A stretch of 64,000 bases of DNA from Paenibacillus_AB sp036577625 (lineage in GTDB: Bacteria > Bacillota > Bacilli > Paenibacillales > NBRC-103111): NCBI RefSeq assembly GCF_036577625.1, contig NZ_JARBDC010000088.1:124001-188000 (forward strand), read 5' to 3'. This document shows, piece after piece, positions 1-8,594 of this stretch. Below the pieces are notes generated by a model. That model was not told where the DNA came from. It was given only the letters and a program-made list of their open reading frames with translations, and ran no database searches. How positions within the stretch are numbered: position 1 is the first letter of the stretch; each line of letters opens with the position of its first letter. Position numbers and translations under genes: made by a program.

Positions 1-3000
1 TCGTGTAATCGCCCGGTTTCAATGTGCCGAGCGCAATCTCGTTGCGGATTTCGTCCTCTTTCGCTTTCAGCTTGTCGGCCACGCTGCTCAGGTTGGCCCG
101 AGCGGCTTCCAAAGCGGCCAAGGCTCTATCAACTTGCTCCTGCGTGGAGTTCGGGTTGTTCAACACGGCTTCGGCATCGGCGATCGCATTTTGCAGCGCC
201 GCCCAGCTTTCCGGCGTGTAGTTGGACTCCGTCAAGCCTTTCAGTCCGGTCAGTTTCGTTTGAAGGTCGTTTTTGTACACTTTCGCGAAGGTGAATACGG
301 AACCGTCCGTCAGCTTGTCGCTGTTGAAAGTAGCTTGACCCGCCGCATCCAGCTTAATGCCCGAATTCACTCCGTCGATAATGAGATAGTACAGCACAGC
401 CGGATTTTCAGACGTGATATCCAGCTTCAAGGTGATGTTCCGGTCTTGCCAATTCGTCTTTTGCACCTTGAACGTACGGTTCAGCTGCTTCAAAGTATGT
501 CCCGGAGCTTCCGGCACGTTCGTTTCGTACTTGGCGGCTGCGCCGTTGTCGCTGAAGACGAAGAACGACGAATCGGCGTCGATCGTGTTGGCATTGGCTG
601 CATTGGACGACTGCACGGCGTCGCCCAAAGCGATCGTTACCAGCGCGCCGGATTCCTGCGATTTGGACTGCTTTTGCAGCAAGTCGCTGCCGTCGTCCCG
701 ACCGATGCCGGTAATCCGGTTGCCGTAGCCGTTATTGGCGTCCGCCGTCCACATCTTGTCGCTGCCGTTGCTGGCCAAGTAATCCGTTTTGCCGCCGTTC
801 AGCGTCAAGCCGTATTTCAAAGCCAGGTAGCTTTCGATCCGCTGTTTCTCCGCTGCGGTGCGGCTTGCCGGGAACAGAACGACTTCGGCAAGCTCTCCCT
901 TATAGTGAGACCAGTTGTTCGGGTTCCCTCCGCCGAACGTGCCTCCGATAACCGGGGTAAAGTCGATTTGGTTAAACGAGTTGTCGCCCGCGACCGTTTG
1001 AGGCGTTCCGTTCAAACGGCCTTGAGACTGGATCGGAGCGGCTGCGTCAAAGCCGGCCAAATAGTACCGGGACGCGTCGTTAAACGAAAATCCGCGATAA
1101 GTGCCGGTCGCTCCGTTGCCCACGTACAATTTGCCCCACTTCGAGAAGATCGCGACTCCGTACCCGCCCGCGCGAGGGGCTGCCGAACCGACGATCGTCC
1201 CGTCCTTTTGCTTGAACACGGCATAGCCGTCCTGGTACGTAATCGGCTTGTCGCCGATCAAGTACTGGTTCGGATTTTGACTCGGCGTCGCCGTATTATC
1301 GAACGCTACGGCCGGATTGAAGTTGGCGGCTTCCGCCTTGTAAGCCGGCGCGCCTTTAACCTGGAATGCGTTCGTGCCCGTCTGATCGGTCCAGCCTGTC
1401 AGCTGTCCTTGCCCATTCGCCGCGGCGTCTTTATCGGCCTTCAGCCACAAAGTGGCTCCGTTTACGCCGCCGGGGGCTTTCGATGCGACGGTAGCCTGTG
1501 CGAACGTGAAGTAGGCGCCGTCAGCCAGCTCGGAGCTGTTGAACGTTACTTTTCCGTCAACGAGCTGCCCCGTTTTCAACGTTCCGGTAAAGCCCGGATT
1601 GTCGTCGACGACGATGTAGATCGGCTGGTCGGCTTGCGCGCCGTCGAGCTGCAGCGTAATAGCGCCGTCGTTCCAGTTCGTTTTGTCCACCTTGAATGTA
1701 CGCGCCATCCGTTTCAGGTTCGAATTGGCGACCGGTACGTTGTAAGCCGCATCGCCGCCGTTATCGCTGAACGTCAGGAACGAGCGGTCGTTCGCAATGG
1801 TATTTGCCGGAAACGCTTCGTTGGACGCTTGGATATCGCCTCCTGCGGCAATGGTCACGAGCGCCCCGTTTTCCTGGGACTTGGATTGCTTTTGCTCCAA
1901 GCCGCTAGCGGTATCTTTGCCGATCCCGGTAATGCGCTTGCCGTAGCCGGCGTTATCCGCGGCCGTCCACATTTTGGTTCCGGTCGTACCGTTGAAGTCG
2001 CTGGCTAAGTAGTCCGTACCGCCGTTATTCAGCGTCAAGCCATACTTGAGCGCCAAATAGCTGTTTACTTTCTGTTTCTCCGTGTCGTCGAGCTTGCGAT
2101 TGTAAACGACAATTTCGGAGATATCGCCTTGAAAGACGCTGAAATGACCGGCTCCGATGTAATATTTAGAAGCCGAAGGCGGATCGAAGTTGACGCTGTT
2201 GGACGTTGCTTGGAGCAACTGATTTCCATCGACCGAAAGTGCCCATTCCTGGTTGGATGCGAACATATCCAGCAAGCGAGGTTTTTTCAGGTCGATGTCG
2301 CCGACTCCGGCAGATCGAATAACTTCCGATCCGAAACGCGTTGCGATGTTCCCCTTGCCGTCCTTGTCGCCGTAAGCAGAATTATGTAAATTAATGTTGC
2401 CACCAAAATCCCATGGGAATCTGTTGGCTGTATCGCTTATTTTGCTGGTCTGCACCGAGAACACTTCCCGTTGCTGATCAGTAGTCCCAAACGAAGCAGC
2501 CTTATAATAAACGTTGCCCGGAGCTTGGATCCCGGCGTTAGAATTGATCGCCGCTGCATCATACTGCATAGTTGCACCGGACCAAGTTCTGGTAGGATCG
2601 GCCAAATCTTTCAGGCTACCGACTGCTGTCTTGTTATCGGCGCTCTTCTCTACATTTACCCACGAGACCAGACCGCCTGCCACTCCGCCGGGTACGCTTG
2701 TCGCTCCTGTCGGCGAGATCTCGCCTGCCGTCAGCGTAATCATCTTGAAAGCTACGACTTTGCCCAGTGCATCAATCTCGTAAATGCCGACGTACTTGTT
2801 CGTCGTCGCGTCCACACCGCCAATGTCCGCACCGGACGTATACGGGTTAATGACACCCGTTCCCGTAGGCGCCGCTTCTCCGATATTCGGAACGGCAATC
2901 GCAGCGTTCGATACGCGGGCGACTAATGTGTGGCCTGCTCCCGGAGGGCCGGCAGTTACCTTCGTCGTTCCAGGAGCAGCACCTGCCGTCGCAGTCGCGC

Positions 3001-3799
3001 TTAAGATCGGCGCGGGCGTATTCATGGCTCCCTGAGCCTGCTCTTGGGTAATCGGGCCGTCCCAAAATTTGATTGAGTACACTTTGCCGCCGGTCGTCTT
3101 CTCACCGGTAGTAGCATAGTCGTCATGGAAGAAACCGAAACGTACTTTCCCATTCACGATTTCCGGAACGGAATTGCTGTCCGCAGTTTCAATTTGCTTG
3201 GCAAAAACGCCGTTTACTAGCATATAGGCGACAAACTTTTTAGTCGTTCTATCTCTAGTAGCGATAATGTCCACTACTTGGTTGGCCGCTGTCGTCAGAT
3301 TTCCAATAGACGTGGGATAAAAATTAAGTTTGCCGTTATTAAAATAAAATCCGTGATCCGAGGCTTTGTTTTTGTAGTCGATTATTTTTGCATACCCACC
3401 CGGTATTGAATCAAAAGAGAACCTCAACCCGATGCTGTAATGGTCGCTGATATTGGGATCGTCCAGATCGATCGTGAACCCCCCGCCGTTCTGTTCGTTG
3501 GAGGTCCACCGCCAGTAGGTGGAATCGGTAACGGATAAATCGGTCCCAAATGCGGACGTCGTATTGCCATAAGTTTTGCCCCCATAGGTGCCGGATACTA
3601 CCGACAATTGGGAGTTGCCGAGACTATCCGAGAAATTCCCGCTAAAATCATAGCTCGCGACCAGATTCGCCGGACTTGCCGCCTCTGCCTCGAGCGGCGC
3701 AACGAGATTGGAGAAGCTTGCCGCCACCATGGCGATCAGAAGCAGCATTATGAACTGCTTTTTCCAGCGTTTGCGCAAATTCCGCAATGCCATTGCCAT
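1..3799 (-). CDS. LamG/FIVAR-type secreted surface protein, 3' end beyond window
   Basis: The reading frame is open from an ATG at 3799 (GGAGG eight bases upstream) to the left edge, 1266 codons without a stop. Residues 1-38 form a Sec signal peptide ending near EAEA. A LamG/concanavalin-like domain follows (about 40-240), then Ig-like and LamG-like material. At least two tandem modules then carry the signatures YLALKYGLTLNNGG and ITGIGRD, which resemble repeats best known from large Bacteroidetes surface proteins (possibly Pfam DUF8202). The last visible part is a FIVAR-type helical segment (YTPESWAALQ). I infer an extracellular, probably cell-wall or S-layer-associated adhesin or glycan-binding protein; the anchor is not visible. 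A c-di-GMP-I riboswitch and terminator lie in its leader, so expression probably follows the motile/sessile switch. It is the only gene of the island with an ATG start and without the shared leader block. Confidence 0.85.
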   Translation of the reverse strand, partial: MAMALRNLRKRWKKQFIMLLLIAMVAASFSNLVAPLEAEAASPANLVASYDFSGNFSDSLGNSQLSVVSGTYGGKTYGNTTSAFGTDLSVTDSTYWRWTSNEQNGGGFTIDLDDPNISDHYSIGLRFSFDSIPGGYAKIIDYKNKASDHGFYFNNGKLNFYPTSIGNLTTAANQVVDIIATRDRTTKKFVAYMLVNGVFAKQIETADSNSVPEIVNGKVRFGFFHDDYATTGEKTTGGKVYSIKFWDGPITQEQAQGAMNTPAPILSATATAGAAPGTTKVTAGPPGAGHTLVARVSNAAIAVPNIGEAAPTGTGVINPYTSGADIGGVDATTNKYVGIYEIDALGKVVAFKMITLTAGEISPTGATSVPGGVAGGLVSWVNVEKSADNKTAVGSLKDLADPTRTWSGATMQYDAAAINSNAGIQAPGNVYYKAASFGTTDQQREVFSVQTSKISDTANRFPWDFGGNINLHNSAYGDKDGKGNIATRFGSEVIRSAGVGDIDLKKPRLLDMFASNQEWALSVDGNQLLQATSNSVNFDPPSASKYYIGAGHFSVFQGDISEIVVYNRKLDDTEKQKVNSYLALKYGLTLNNGGTDYLASDFNGTTGTKMWTAADNAGYGKRITGIGKDTASGLEQKQSKSQENGALVTIAAGGDIQASNEAFPANTIANDRSFLTFSDNGGDAAYNVPVANSNLKRMARTFKVDKTNWNDGAITLQLDGAQADQPIYIVVDDNPGFTGTLKTGQLVDGKVTFNSSELADGAYFTFAQATVASKAPGGVNGATLWLKADKDAAANGQGQLTGWTDQTGTNAFQVKGAPAYKAEAANFNPAVAFDNTATPSQNPNQYLIGDKPITYQDGYAVFKQKDGTIVGSAAPRAGGYGVAIFSKWGKLYVGNGATGTYRGFSFNDASRYYLAGFDAAAPIQSQGRLNGTPQTVAGDNSFNQIDFTPVIGGTFGGGNPNNWSHYKGELAEVVLFPASRTAAEKQRIESYLALKYGLTLNGGKTDYLASNGSDKMWTADANNGYGNRITGIGRDDGSDLLQKQSKSQESGALVTIALGDAVQSSNAANANTIDADSSFFVFSDNGAAAKYETNVPEAPGHTLKQLNRTFKVQKTNWQDRNITLKLDITSENPAVLYYLIIDGVNSGIKLDAAGQATFNSDKLTDGSVFTFAKVYKNDLQTKLTGLKGLTESNYTPESWAALQNAIADAEAVLNNPNSTQEQVDRALAALEAARANLSSVADKLKAKEDEIRNEIALGTLKPGDYT

Positions 3800-3972
3800 T
3801 CTTACATCCTCCAGTTTCAAAATAACAGACGGTGATCCGATCCGACTCCAGCACTATTCGGATGCGGTCGGGAAATTTCTGTTCTTTTCCTTCCTCCTGA
3901 TTCATACCGGATCAAGGTGCGACCCTTCCTGCAACGATCTATCCTGTCCATGCACCTCCAAACTGTCTAATT

Positions 3973-3983
3973 CAATTGTTCAC
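3973..3983 (-). promoter_or_regulatory. GTGAACAATTG element, shared with the paralogue leaders
   Basis: The minus-strand word GTGAACAATTG occurs here, about 180 bases upstream of the LamG gene, and the same 11-mer is invariant in the leader blocks at 8341, 11698 and 15708. It contains part of an inverted repeat (TTGT-GA-ACAA in two copies). A common operator for the island is possible; function unknown. Confidence 0.35.
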
Positions 3984-4182
3984 GGGCATCCCCCCTGCAA
4001 ATGCGATCTATCGTCCTGCAACGTTTGCGACAGCAACCGCCACAATTCGATTAATAAATCCCCAGACGAGTATACCAGTCCAAACTATACAAAAAATATA
4101 CAACAATTCCTTCGGGTTCCATGACTTGGGTCGCATTTTTAACGCGAGCGGCCTGGTCGCATCCCCCCTTTTAAAGTCTTAT

Positions 4183-4247
4183 AAAAAAACGCAAAAAGCC
4201 TCTGTCCGCTTGGCGTGTAATGCATAGATAGAAAGGCGGACGGAGGC
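4183..4247 (-). terminator. Intrinsic terminator below the c-di-GMP riboswitch
   Basis: On the minus strand a 12-bp imperfect stem (GCCTCCGTCCGC / GCGGACAGAGGC) is followed by TTTTTGCGTTTTTTT. It comes directly after the GEMM aptamer and about 380 bases before the surface-protein start at 3799, the arrangement expected of a riboswitch expression platform. Whether ligand binding raises or lowers read-through cannot be read from the sequence. Confidence 0.75.
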
Positions 4248-4251
4248 TCCG

Positions 4252-4350
4252 TCGTATTCGGCAACTGGCTGGCATCGCGGTGGAAAAAAGTCCGCATTAG
4301 CCCCTGCAGCTTTGCGTCGCCACTTTTCAGTGGGTTTGCCATTGTCGTAC
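4252..4350 (-). promoter_or_regulatory. c-di-GMP-I (GEMM) riboswitch aptamer
   Basis: Read on the minus strand this segment contains the hallmark GEMM-I pieces in order: GGCAAACC, a hairpin with a GAAA-containing loop (CACTGAAAAGTG), GACGCAAAGC, GGGGCTAA, then GATGCCAGCCAGTTGCCGAA, which closes the second arm with its tetraloop receptor. These are the conserved ligand-binding and docking elements of the class I cyclic-di-GMP aptamer. It is followed at once by an intrinsic terminator and then by the leader of the large secreted LamG protein, so c-di-GMP control of an adhesin is the natural reading. Identification rests on the motif match; no covariance search was possible. Confidence 0.88.
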
Positions 4351-4680
4351 GATGTATTCAATTGTCGATAGTTTACTATTTTGACAATTCATTTGAATAT
4401 ACTTCGTTTCCCATTTATAGTCGATAGGCCTTCCGTTTCAAATTTCTGGGATAATAAACAAAGCTGTCGTCCGGCCGGCATCGGATTTCCTTCGGTAAGC
4501 GCTAAAGCCGGCAGCGGAAATATATTTGCATGTCGCCCGGAAGGCGACAATCTGGAGGGGCAGACACTTCACCAATTCCAGTCGCTACTTGGAAAAAGGC
4601 AATATGACGTTCTGTTTAAAAATGATTTTAACAGGTAGGCCCTGGAATGGACGAAACGACACCCGCATACCGGATCAAGA
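4351..4680. other. Intergenic segment with no recognisable gene
   Basis: This stretch separates the end of the first paralogue from the GEMM aptamer and must contain the promoter of the riboswitch transcript. A TTGTCA box lies around 4380 on the minus strand, without a good matching -10. Short hairpins such as TGTCGCC..GGCGACA near 4532 are visible. No convincing reading frame was seen. Confidence 0.4.
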
Positions 4681-4722
4681 AGAAAAGCAAACACGTTCCT
4701 TCGAGAGGACGTGCTTGCTTTC
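4681..4722 (-). terminator. Intrinsic terminator of the first LPNTA paralogue
   Basis: Just after the stop codon at 4732 the minus strand forms a stem pairing GCAAGCACGT with ACGTGTTTGC, around a loop containing CGA, followed by TTTTCTTCTTG. The two sister genes have equivalent hairpins built from a related GCAAGC sequence. Confidence 0.8.
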
Positions 4723-4731
4723 CGTGTACGA

Positions 4732-7700
4732 TCATGCTTTATTTTTTCTTCTCGTCAAAACCAAGCCCGCGAGCAAAGCGGCCAGCCCCACAGCGCCCAG
4801 GTTGTAAAAACTGGCGGCCGTGTTCGGCAATCGGTTCAGCGGCTTCTCCGGATCCGGTGTCTTGGTCGACGTTTCGTCGCCGTGCTGTACGGAAGGCGTT
4901 TCCGTCTCCGTATTTGTCGGCGTCGTGCCGGTTCCGGCATCCGTCGAAGGCGTTCCGTTGCCTTCGCCTGTCGACGGCGTTCCGTTTCCTCCGCCCGTCG
5001 ACGGCGTTCCGTTTCCTCCGCCCGTCGACGGCGTTCCGCTTCCTCCGCCTGTTGAAGGCGTTCCGCTTCCTCCGCCCGTCGAAGGCGTTCCGCTTCCTCC
5101 GCCCGTCGATGGCGTTCCGCTTCCTCCGCCCGTCGAAGGCGTTCCGCTTCCTCCGCCTGTCGACGGTTCGTTCGGCGTTACGGGGTCAGGGTCCGTTCCT
5201 GGATCGGTTCCAGGGTCCGTGCCCGGATCCGTTCCTGGGTTCGTTCCAGGATCGGTTCCAGGGTCGGTTCCCGGGTCCGTTCCCGGATCCGTCACGTTGA
5301 TCGTGACTTTCGTCGTGATCGAACCGCCCCGGCCGTCGCTCACCGTTACCGTGAAGCTGTCCGGGCCGACATAGCCCGGGTTCGGCACATACGTCCACGT
5401 CCCGTCCGGGTTCACCGTCACGGTACCGTGCTGCGGGTCGCTTCCTTTCGTATACGTCAGCGGATCGCCGTCCGGATCCGTGCCGTACACGCTTCCCGTT
5501 ACCGACGTATCTTTCGGTGTCGTTACGCTCACATCCCGCGCGGTCGGCGGTTTGTTCGGCTTCTCCGTGACGCCGACCGTCACCGTCGATGTCGCCGTAC
5601 CGCCCCGGCCGTCGCTCACCGTTACCGTAAAGCTGTCCGGGCCGACATAGCCTGGGGCCGGTACATACGTCCATGTGCCGTCCGGATATACCGTCACCGT
5701 TCCGTGCTGCGGATCGCTTCCTTTCGTATACGTCAACTCATCCCCGTTCGGGTCGGTTCCGCGCACGCTGCCGCTTACCGGCATGTGGTTCGGCGTCGTG
5801 ACATTATAATTCGGTACCGTCGGCGGCTCGTTCGGCTTGTCCGTCACCTGAACCGTCACTGTCGACGTCGTGACTCCGCCCTTCCCGTCGCTGACCGTCA
5901 CCGTGAATATATCCGGGCCGACGTAGCCCGGATTCGGCACGTACGTCCATGAGCCGTCCGGATTCAGAACGACAGTGCCCTGTTTCGGATTGCTTTCGAT
6001 CGCATACGTCAGCGGGTTGCCGTCCGGATCCGTTCCATACACGCTGCCGGTTACCGATGCGTCCCGCTGCGTCGTTACGCTGTAATTCGGCGCCGTCGGC
6101 GGTTCGTTCGGCGGTTCCGTGACGCCAATCGTCACCGTCGACGTCGTCGTTCCGCCCTTCCCGTCGCTGACCGTTACCGTGAAGCTGTCCGGGCCGGTAT
6201 AATCGGGATGCGGTACATACGTCCATGTGCCGTCCGGGTTCACCGTCACCGTACCGTGCTGCGGATCGCTTCCTTTCTCAAAAGTCAGCTGATCCCCGTC
6301 CGAATCGACGCCATAAACGCTTCCGGTCACCGACGTATTTTTCCACGTCGATTGTTCGAAGTTCGGTGCGATCGGCGTTTGGTTGGACGGGTATATCTTC
6401 ACTACTTCTTCCGGCTTGTCCGGGGTGACGATATTGCCGCCATTCACCGCGGCTACATTTCGAATGTCTTGGCCGGCTTGACCTGCTTTGACGATCGTTT
6501 GAAATTGAACCGTATGCCAGATGGTGTCTGTAATGTCGCCGAGCTGTCCGACGACCTGACCTGCGGCATAATGCCCTTTGTCGTCCCCTTCCGCATCGGT
6601 GACGGTTACGCCGTCGACCTGCAAGCTGCCGGGCACGTAATCCAGACCTTCCGGAAGGTTGTCGGAGATGACCAGGTTTTTCACCAGACTGCCTTCTACC
6701 GTGTTTCGGGTCTTAATGGTATACAGGAGCGTATCTCCTACTTCAGCATGCTGCGCGTCCAAGTTGCCCGGTGCTTTTTTCTCAATCGTTACCGTTTTGT
6801 TGGACTCTAATAACGGATTCTTATTAACGGTGAAACTTGTATCTGTCGTTACCGGATCTAACCCATCGCTTTTTACAGTAGCAGCATTCTTAATGGTATT
6901 GCCCGCTTGAGTATCCAAAATTTTGGCTTCAAACGTAACGGTACGTTCGTCAGTGTCGGATACATGGCCGAAATTCGCCATGATTTTTCCGTTGTTGTAT
7001 TCGGGAACAGCATGATGACTAGCCTTTAAAGTTCCTTCTACAATTTGCAGCCCTTCGGGTACGTCATCCTCTATTATTACATTCTTCGCCACGGTCTCAT
7101 TTACTGTATTTTTAGTCACAATCGAATAGACAACCGTGTCACCGACTTCATAAAATGTCTTGTCTTTTAATTTGTTTTTTACACTCTTGCTGATTTCCAA
7201 TTTTGGTGGAATTACTTCTAATGCCACCCCCCAAAAATGAGGGTTGTACGCATCAGAACTATCGGAATTTTGAGGTTCCGCAGTAAAAGTATGATCTATC
7301 CGATCTAACCCAGCTGGAAAATAAGGGGAACCAGTAAAGTCAAAGTTATAGATGTCCGTGTTAGCTGGAGTCCTATCCGGATCTCTTGTACTGACATTTT
7401 GTCCGTTTTTTGTTATGCTTCCATTCCAAAAGTTATTTTCTTCCCTAGTGCTATCACTTAAATACGAGTCATTAATGATTTGGTTATTTTTATACGAAGT
7501 AATTTTATATTGGTCATTGTATATAGCTCGATTCCCGCCGTATACACTAACCACCATACTCCCCTTTAAATTACCGACTTGCTTTGTCAAAATGGGCTGA
7601 TCCGATAACGTTACTGTGAAACTGGAATTAGGTGTAGGACCGATGCCAGTATAATAATTTAATCGCGTCATCATTGGTGGTAAATTCTCATTTTTTTCGA

Positions 7701-8295
7701 CAAATACGATATCCCAATTGGCTAAAGCATCCCAACCACCAGGAATCGAAAACTGATCTTTCAAAAACAGATTCTTTCCCCAGTAATATCCAGGCCCTTC
7801 TGCTCTAACAAAGTCTGTAATCTCGTATACGCCATTAATACTTTTATCAAAAAAGAATCTTCCGCCTTTCGGACCCTGGATAAAAGTTCCTAACGGACTG
7901 TCTGTTGAAGTTTTTATATTTGCAGGGGAAATATAAAGAAACGCAGCTTCAATCTCTCCATTAGGTATATATTCCATTGAACTACTACTGTAGGTGGCAG
8001 GATCGATATCTTCATCGATATATTGACCTTTTATATTGGGGTCAAGCGAAACGTCGTAACCATTAACATTACTACCGCCAATAGCTTGAAGATGATAGAA
8101 TCCTATTTTATTGAATACTGTAATTTCATTTTCTCCATTAAAAGAATAGGATGGGACTTGGCTTGAAAACATATCACCTTCTGCTTTTGCAATACGGGTC
8201 ATTGAAGGAAGTATCCCACCAGACATTGCAAGCACTACCATTAAGCATGTGAAAATATAATAAATCCTTTTCCTCGCTTCTCTTTTAAACCTCAA
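4732..8295 (-). CDS. LPNTA-anchored modular surface adhesin, paralogue 1
   Basis: This is an 1187-residue wall-anchored protein starting at TTG (8295), with AAAGGAGG eight bases before it. Residues 1-38 are a signal peptide (..RIAKA). Residues about 39-360 are a head domain I do not recognise. Two DUF11-type isopeptide-like repeats follow (about 362-640), then four Big_9/cadherin-like Ig modules with the repeated core TYVPNPGYVGPDSFTVTVSDG (about 655-1010). Next come a PGTD repeat linker, nine STGGGSGTP-like nonapeptides, the sorting motif LPNTA, a hydrophobic helix and RRKNKA. LPNTA is the motif known for class D sortases of spore formers; no sortase gene is in the window. The head-coding DNA (roughly 6.9-8.3 kb) is clearly AT-richer than the stalk, suggesting a mosaic origin. 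The stalk closely matches paralogue 3. Confidence 0.93.
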   Translation of the reverse strand: MRFKREARKRIYYIFTCLMVVLAMSGGILPSMTRIAKAEGDMFSSQVPSYSFNGENEITVFNKIGFYHLQAIGGSNVNGYDVSLDPNIKGQYIDEDIDPATYSSSSMEYIPNGEIEAAFLYISPANIKTSTDSPLGTFIQGPKGGRFFFDKSINGVYEITDFVRAEGPGYYWGKNLFLKDQFSIPGGWDALANWDIVFVEKNENLPPMMTRLNYYTGIGPTPNSSFTVTLSDQPILTKQVGNLKGSMVVSVYGGNRAIYNDQYKITSYKNNQIINDSYLSDSTREENNFWNGSITKNGQNVSTRDPDRTPANTDIYNFDFTGSPYFPAGLDRIDHTFTAEPQNSDSSDAYNPHFWGVALEVIPPKLEISKSVKNKLKDKTFYEVGDTVVYSIVTKNTVNETVAKNVIIEDDVPEGLQIVEGTLKASHHAVPEYNNGKIMANFGHVSDTDERTVTFEAKILDTQAGNTIKNAATVKSDGLDPVTTDTSFTVNKNPLLESNKTVTIEKKAPGNLDAQHAEVGDTLLYTIKTRNTVEGSLVKNLVISDNLPEGLDYVPGSLQVDGVTVTDAEGDDKGHYAAGQVVGQLGDITDTIWHTVQFQTIVKAGQAGQDIRNVAAVNGGNIVTPDKPEEVVKIYPSNQTPIAPNFEQSTWKNTSVTGSVYGVDSDGDQLTFEKGSDPQHGTVTVNPDGTWTYVPHPDYTGPDSFTVTVSDGKGGTTTSTVTIGVTEPPNEPPTAPNYSVTTQRDASVTGSVYGTDPDGNPLTYAIESNPKQGTVVLNPDGSWTYVPNPGYVGPDIFTVTVSDGKGGVTTSTVTVQVTDKPNEPPTVPNYNVTTPNHMPVSGSVRGTDPNGDELTYTKGSDPQHGTVTVYPDGTWTYVPAPGYVGPDSFTVTVSDGRGGTATSTVTVGVTEKPNKPPTARDVSVTTPKDTSVTGSVYGTDPDGDPLTYTKGSDPQHGTVTVNPDGTWTYVPNPGYVGPDSFTVTVSDGRGGSITTKVTINVTDPGTDPGTDPGTDPGTNPGTDPGTDPGTDPGTDPDPVTPNEPSTGGGSGTPSTGGGSGTPSTGGGSGTPSTGGGSGTPSTGGGSGTPSTGGGNGTPSTGGGNGTPSTGEGNGTPSTDAGTGTTPTNTETETPSVQHGDETSTKTPDPEKPLNRLPNTAASFYNLGAVGLAALLAGLVLTRRKNKA
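4985..5165 (-). repeat. 27-bp tandem repeats coding STGGGSGTP
   Basis: About seven units of 27 bp encode the flexible nonapeptide STGGG(S/N)GTP between the Ig stalk and the sorting signal. Units differ by silent changes. Such arrays expand and contract, and the paralogues carry different unit numbers. Confidence 0.9.
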
Positions 8296-8340
8296 GTTAT
8301 TTCCTCCTTTTTATTATTGAGCTTTAGTTCCGTTTCAATT

Positions 8341-8513
8341 ACCTCCTTTTTCCCACCGTTTGACAATTTTCTGCGCGATATGAGAAATCCCTTCGAATTT
8401 CGATTAAAATAATCCATAATAACCAATTGTTCACACCAAAATGGCTAGAAATGAAATTGTAAATAGTAATAACATTCCAATAGAACGAAGAATATTGCAA
8501 TTTTCGACTTTCG
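8341..8513 (-). promoter_or_regulatory. Conserved leader block, copy 1
   Basis: This is upstream of paralogue 1. It shares with copies 2 and 3 the ordered words TTACTATTTACA, TTTCTAG, GTGAACAATTGG, TATGGATT, GCGCAGAAA, TTGTCAAACG, ending in a strong Shine-Dalgarno followed by a mini reading frame (here AGGAGGTAA, then TTG-AAA-CGG-AAC-TAA). It probably contains the promoter and a 5' untranslated region. No match to a riboswitch I know. Confidence 0.65.
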
Positions 8514-8540
8514 CAACTGCCTTTTCGATAAGTTCCCATA

Positions 8541-8587
8541 TAAAATGCAAGCATGTTTCTCGCTGAACGGGAACATGCTTGCATTTT
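8541..8587 (-). terminator. Terminator-like hairpin after paralogue 2
   Basis: AATGCAAGCATGTTC pairs with GAAACATGCTTGCATTTT a few bases beyond the stop at 8595. The T-run is short on the minus strand and longer on the plus strand, so it may work in both directions. Confidence 0.7.
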
Positions 8588-8594
8588 TGTGACA

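Noticed and set aside
134..2008. Long plus-strand reading frame (624 codons) opposite the LamG gene
   Set aside because: Arginine-rich, no domain and no ribosome-binding site; the minus-strand frame encodes a coherent domain protein over the same span.
4985..5165. Regular short repeats that could be taken for a CRISPR array
   Set aside because: The 27-bp units are contiguous without spacers and encode the STGGGSGTP linker.
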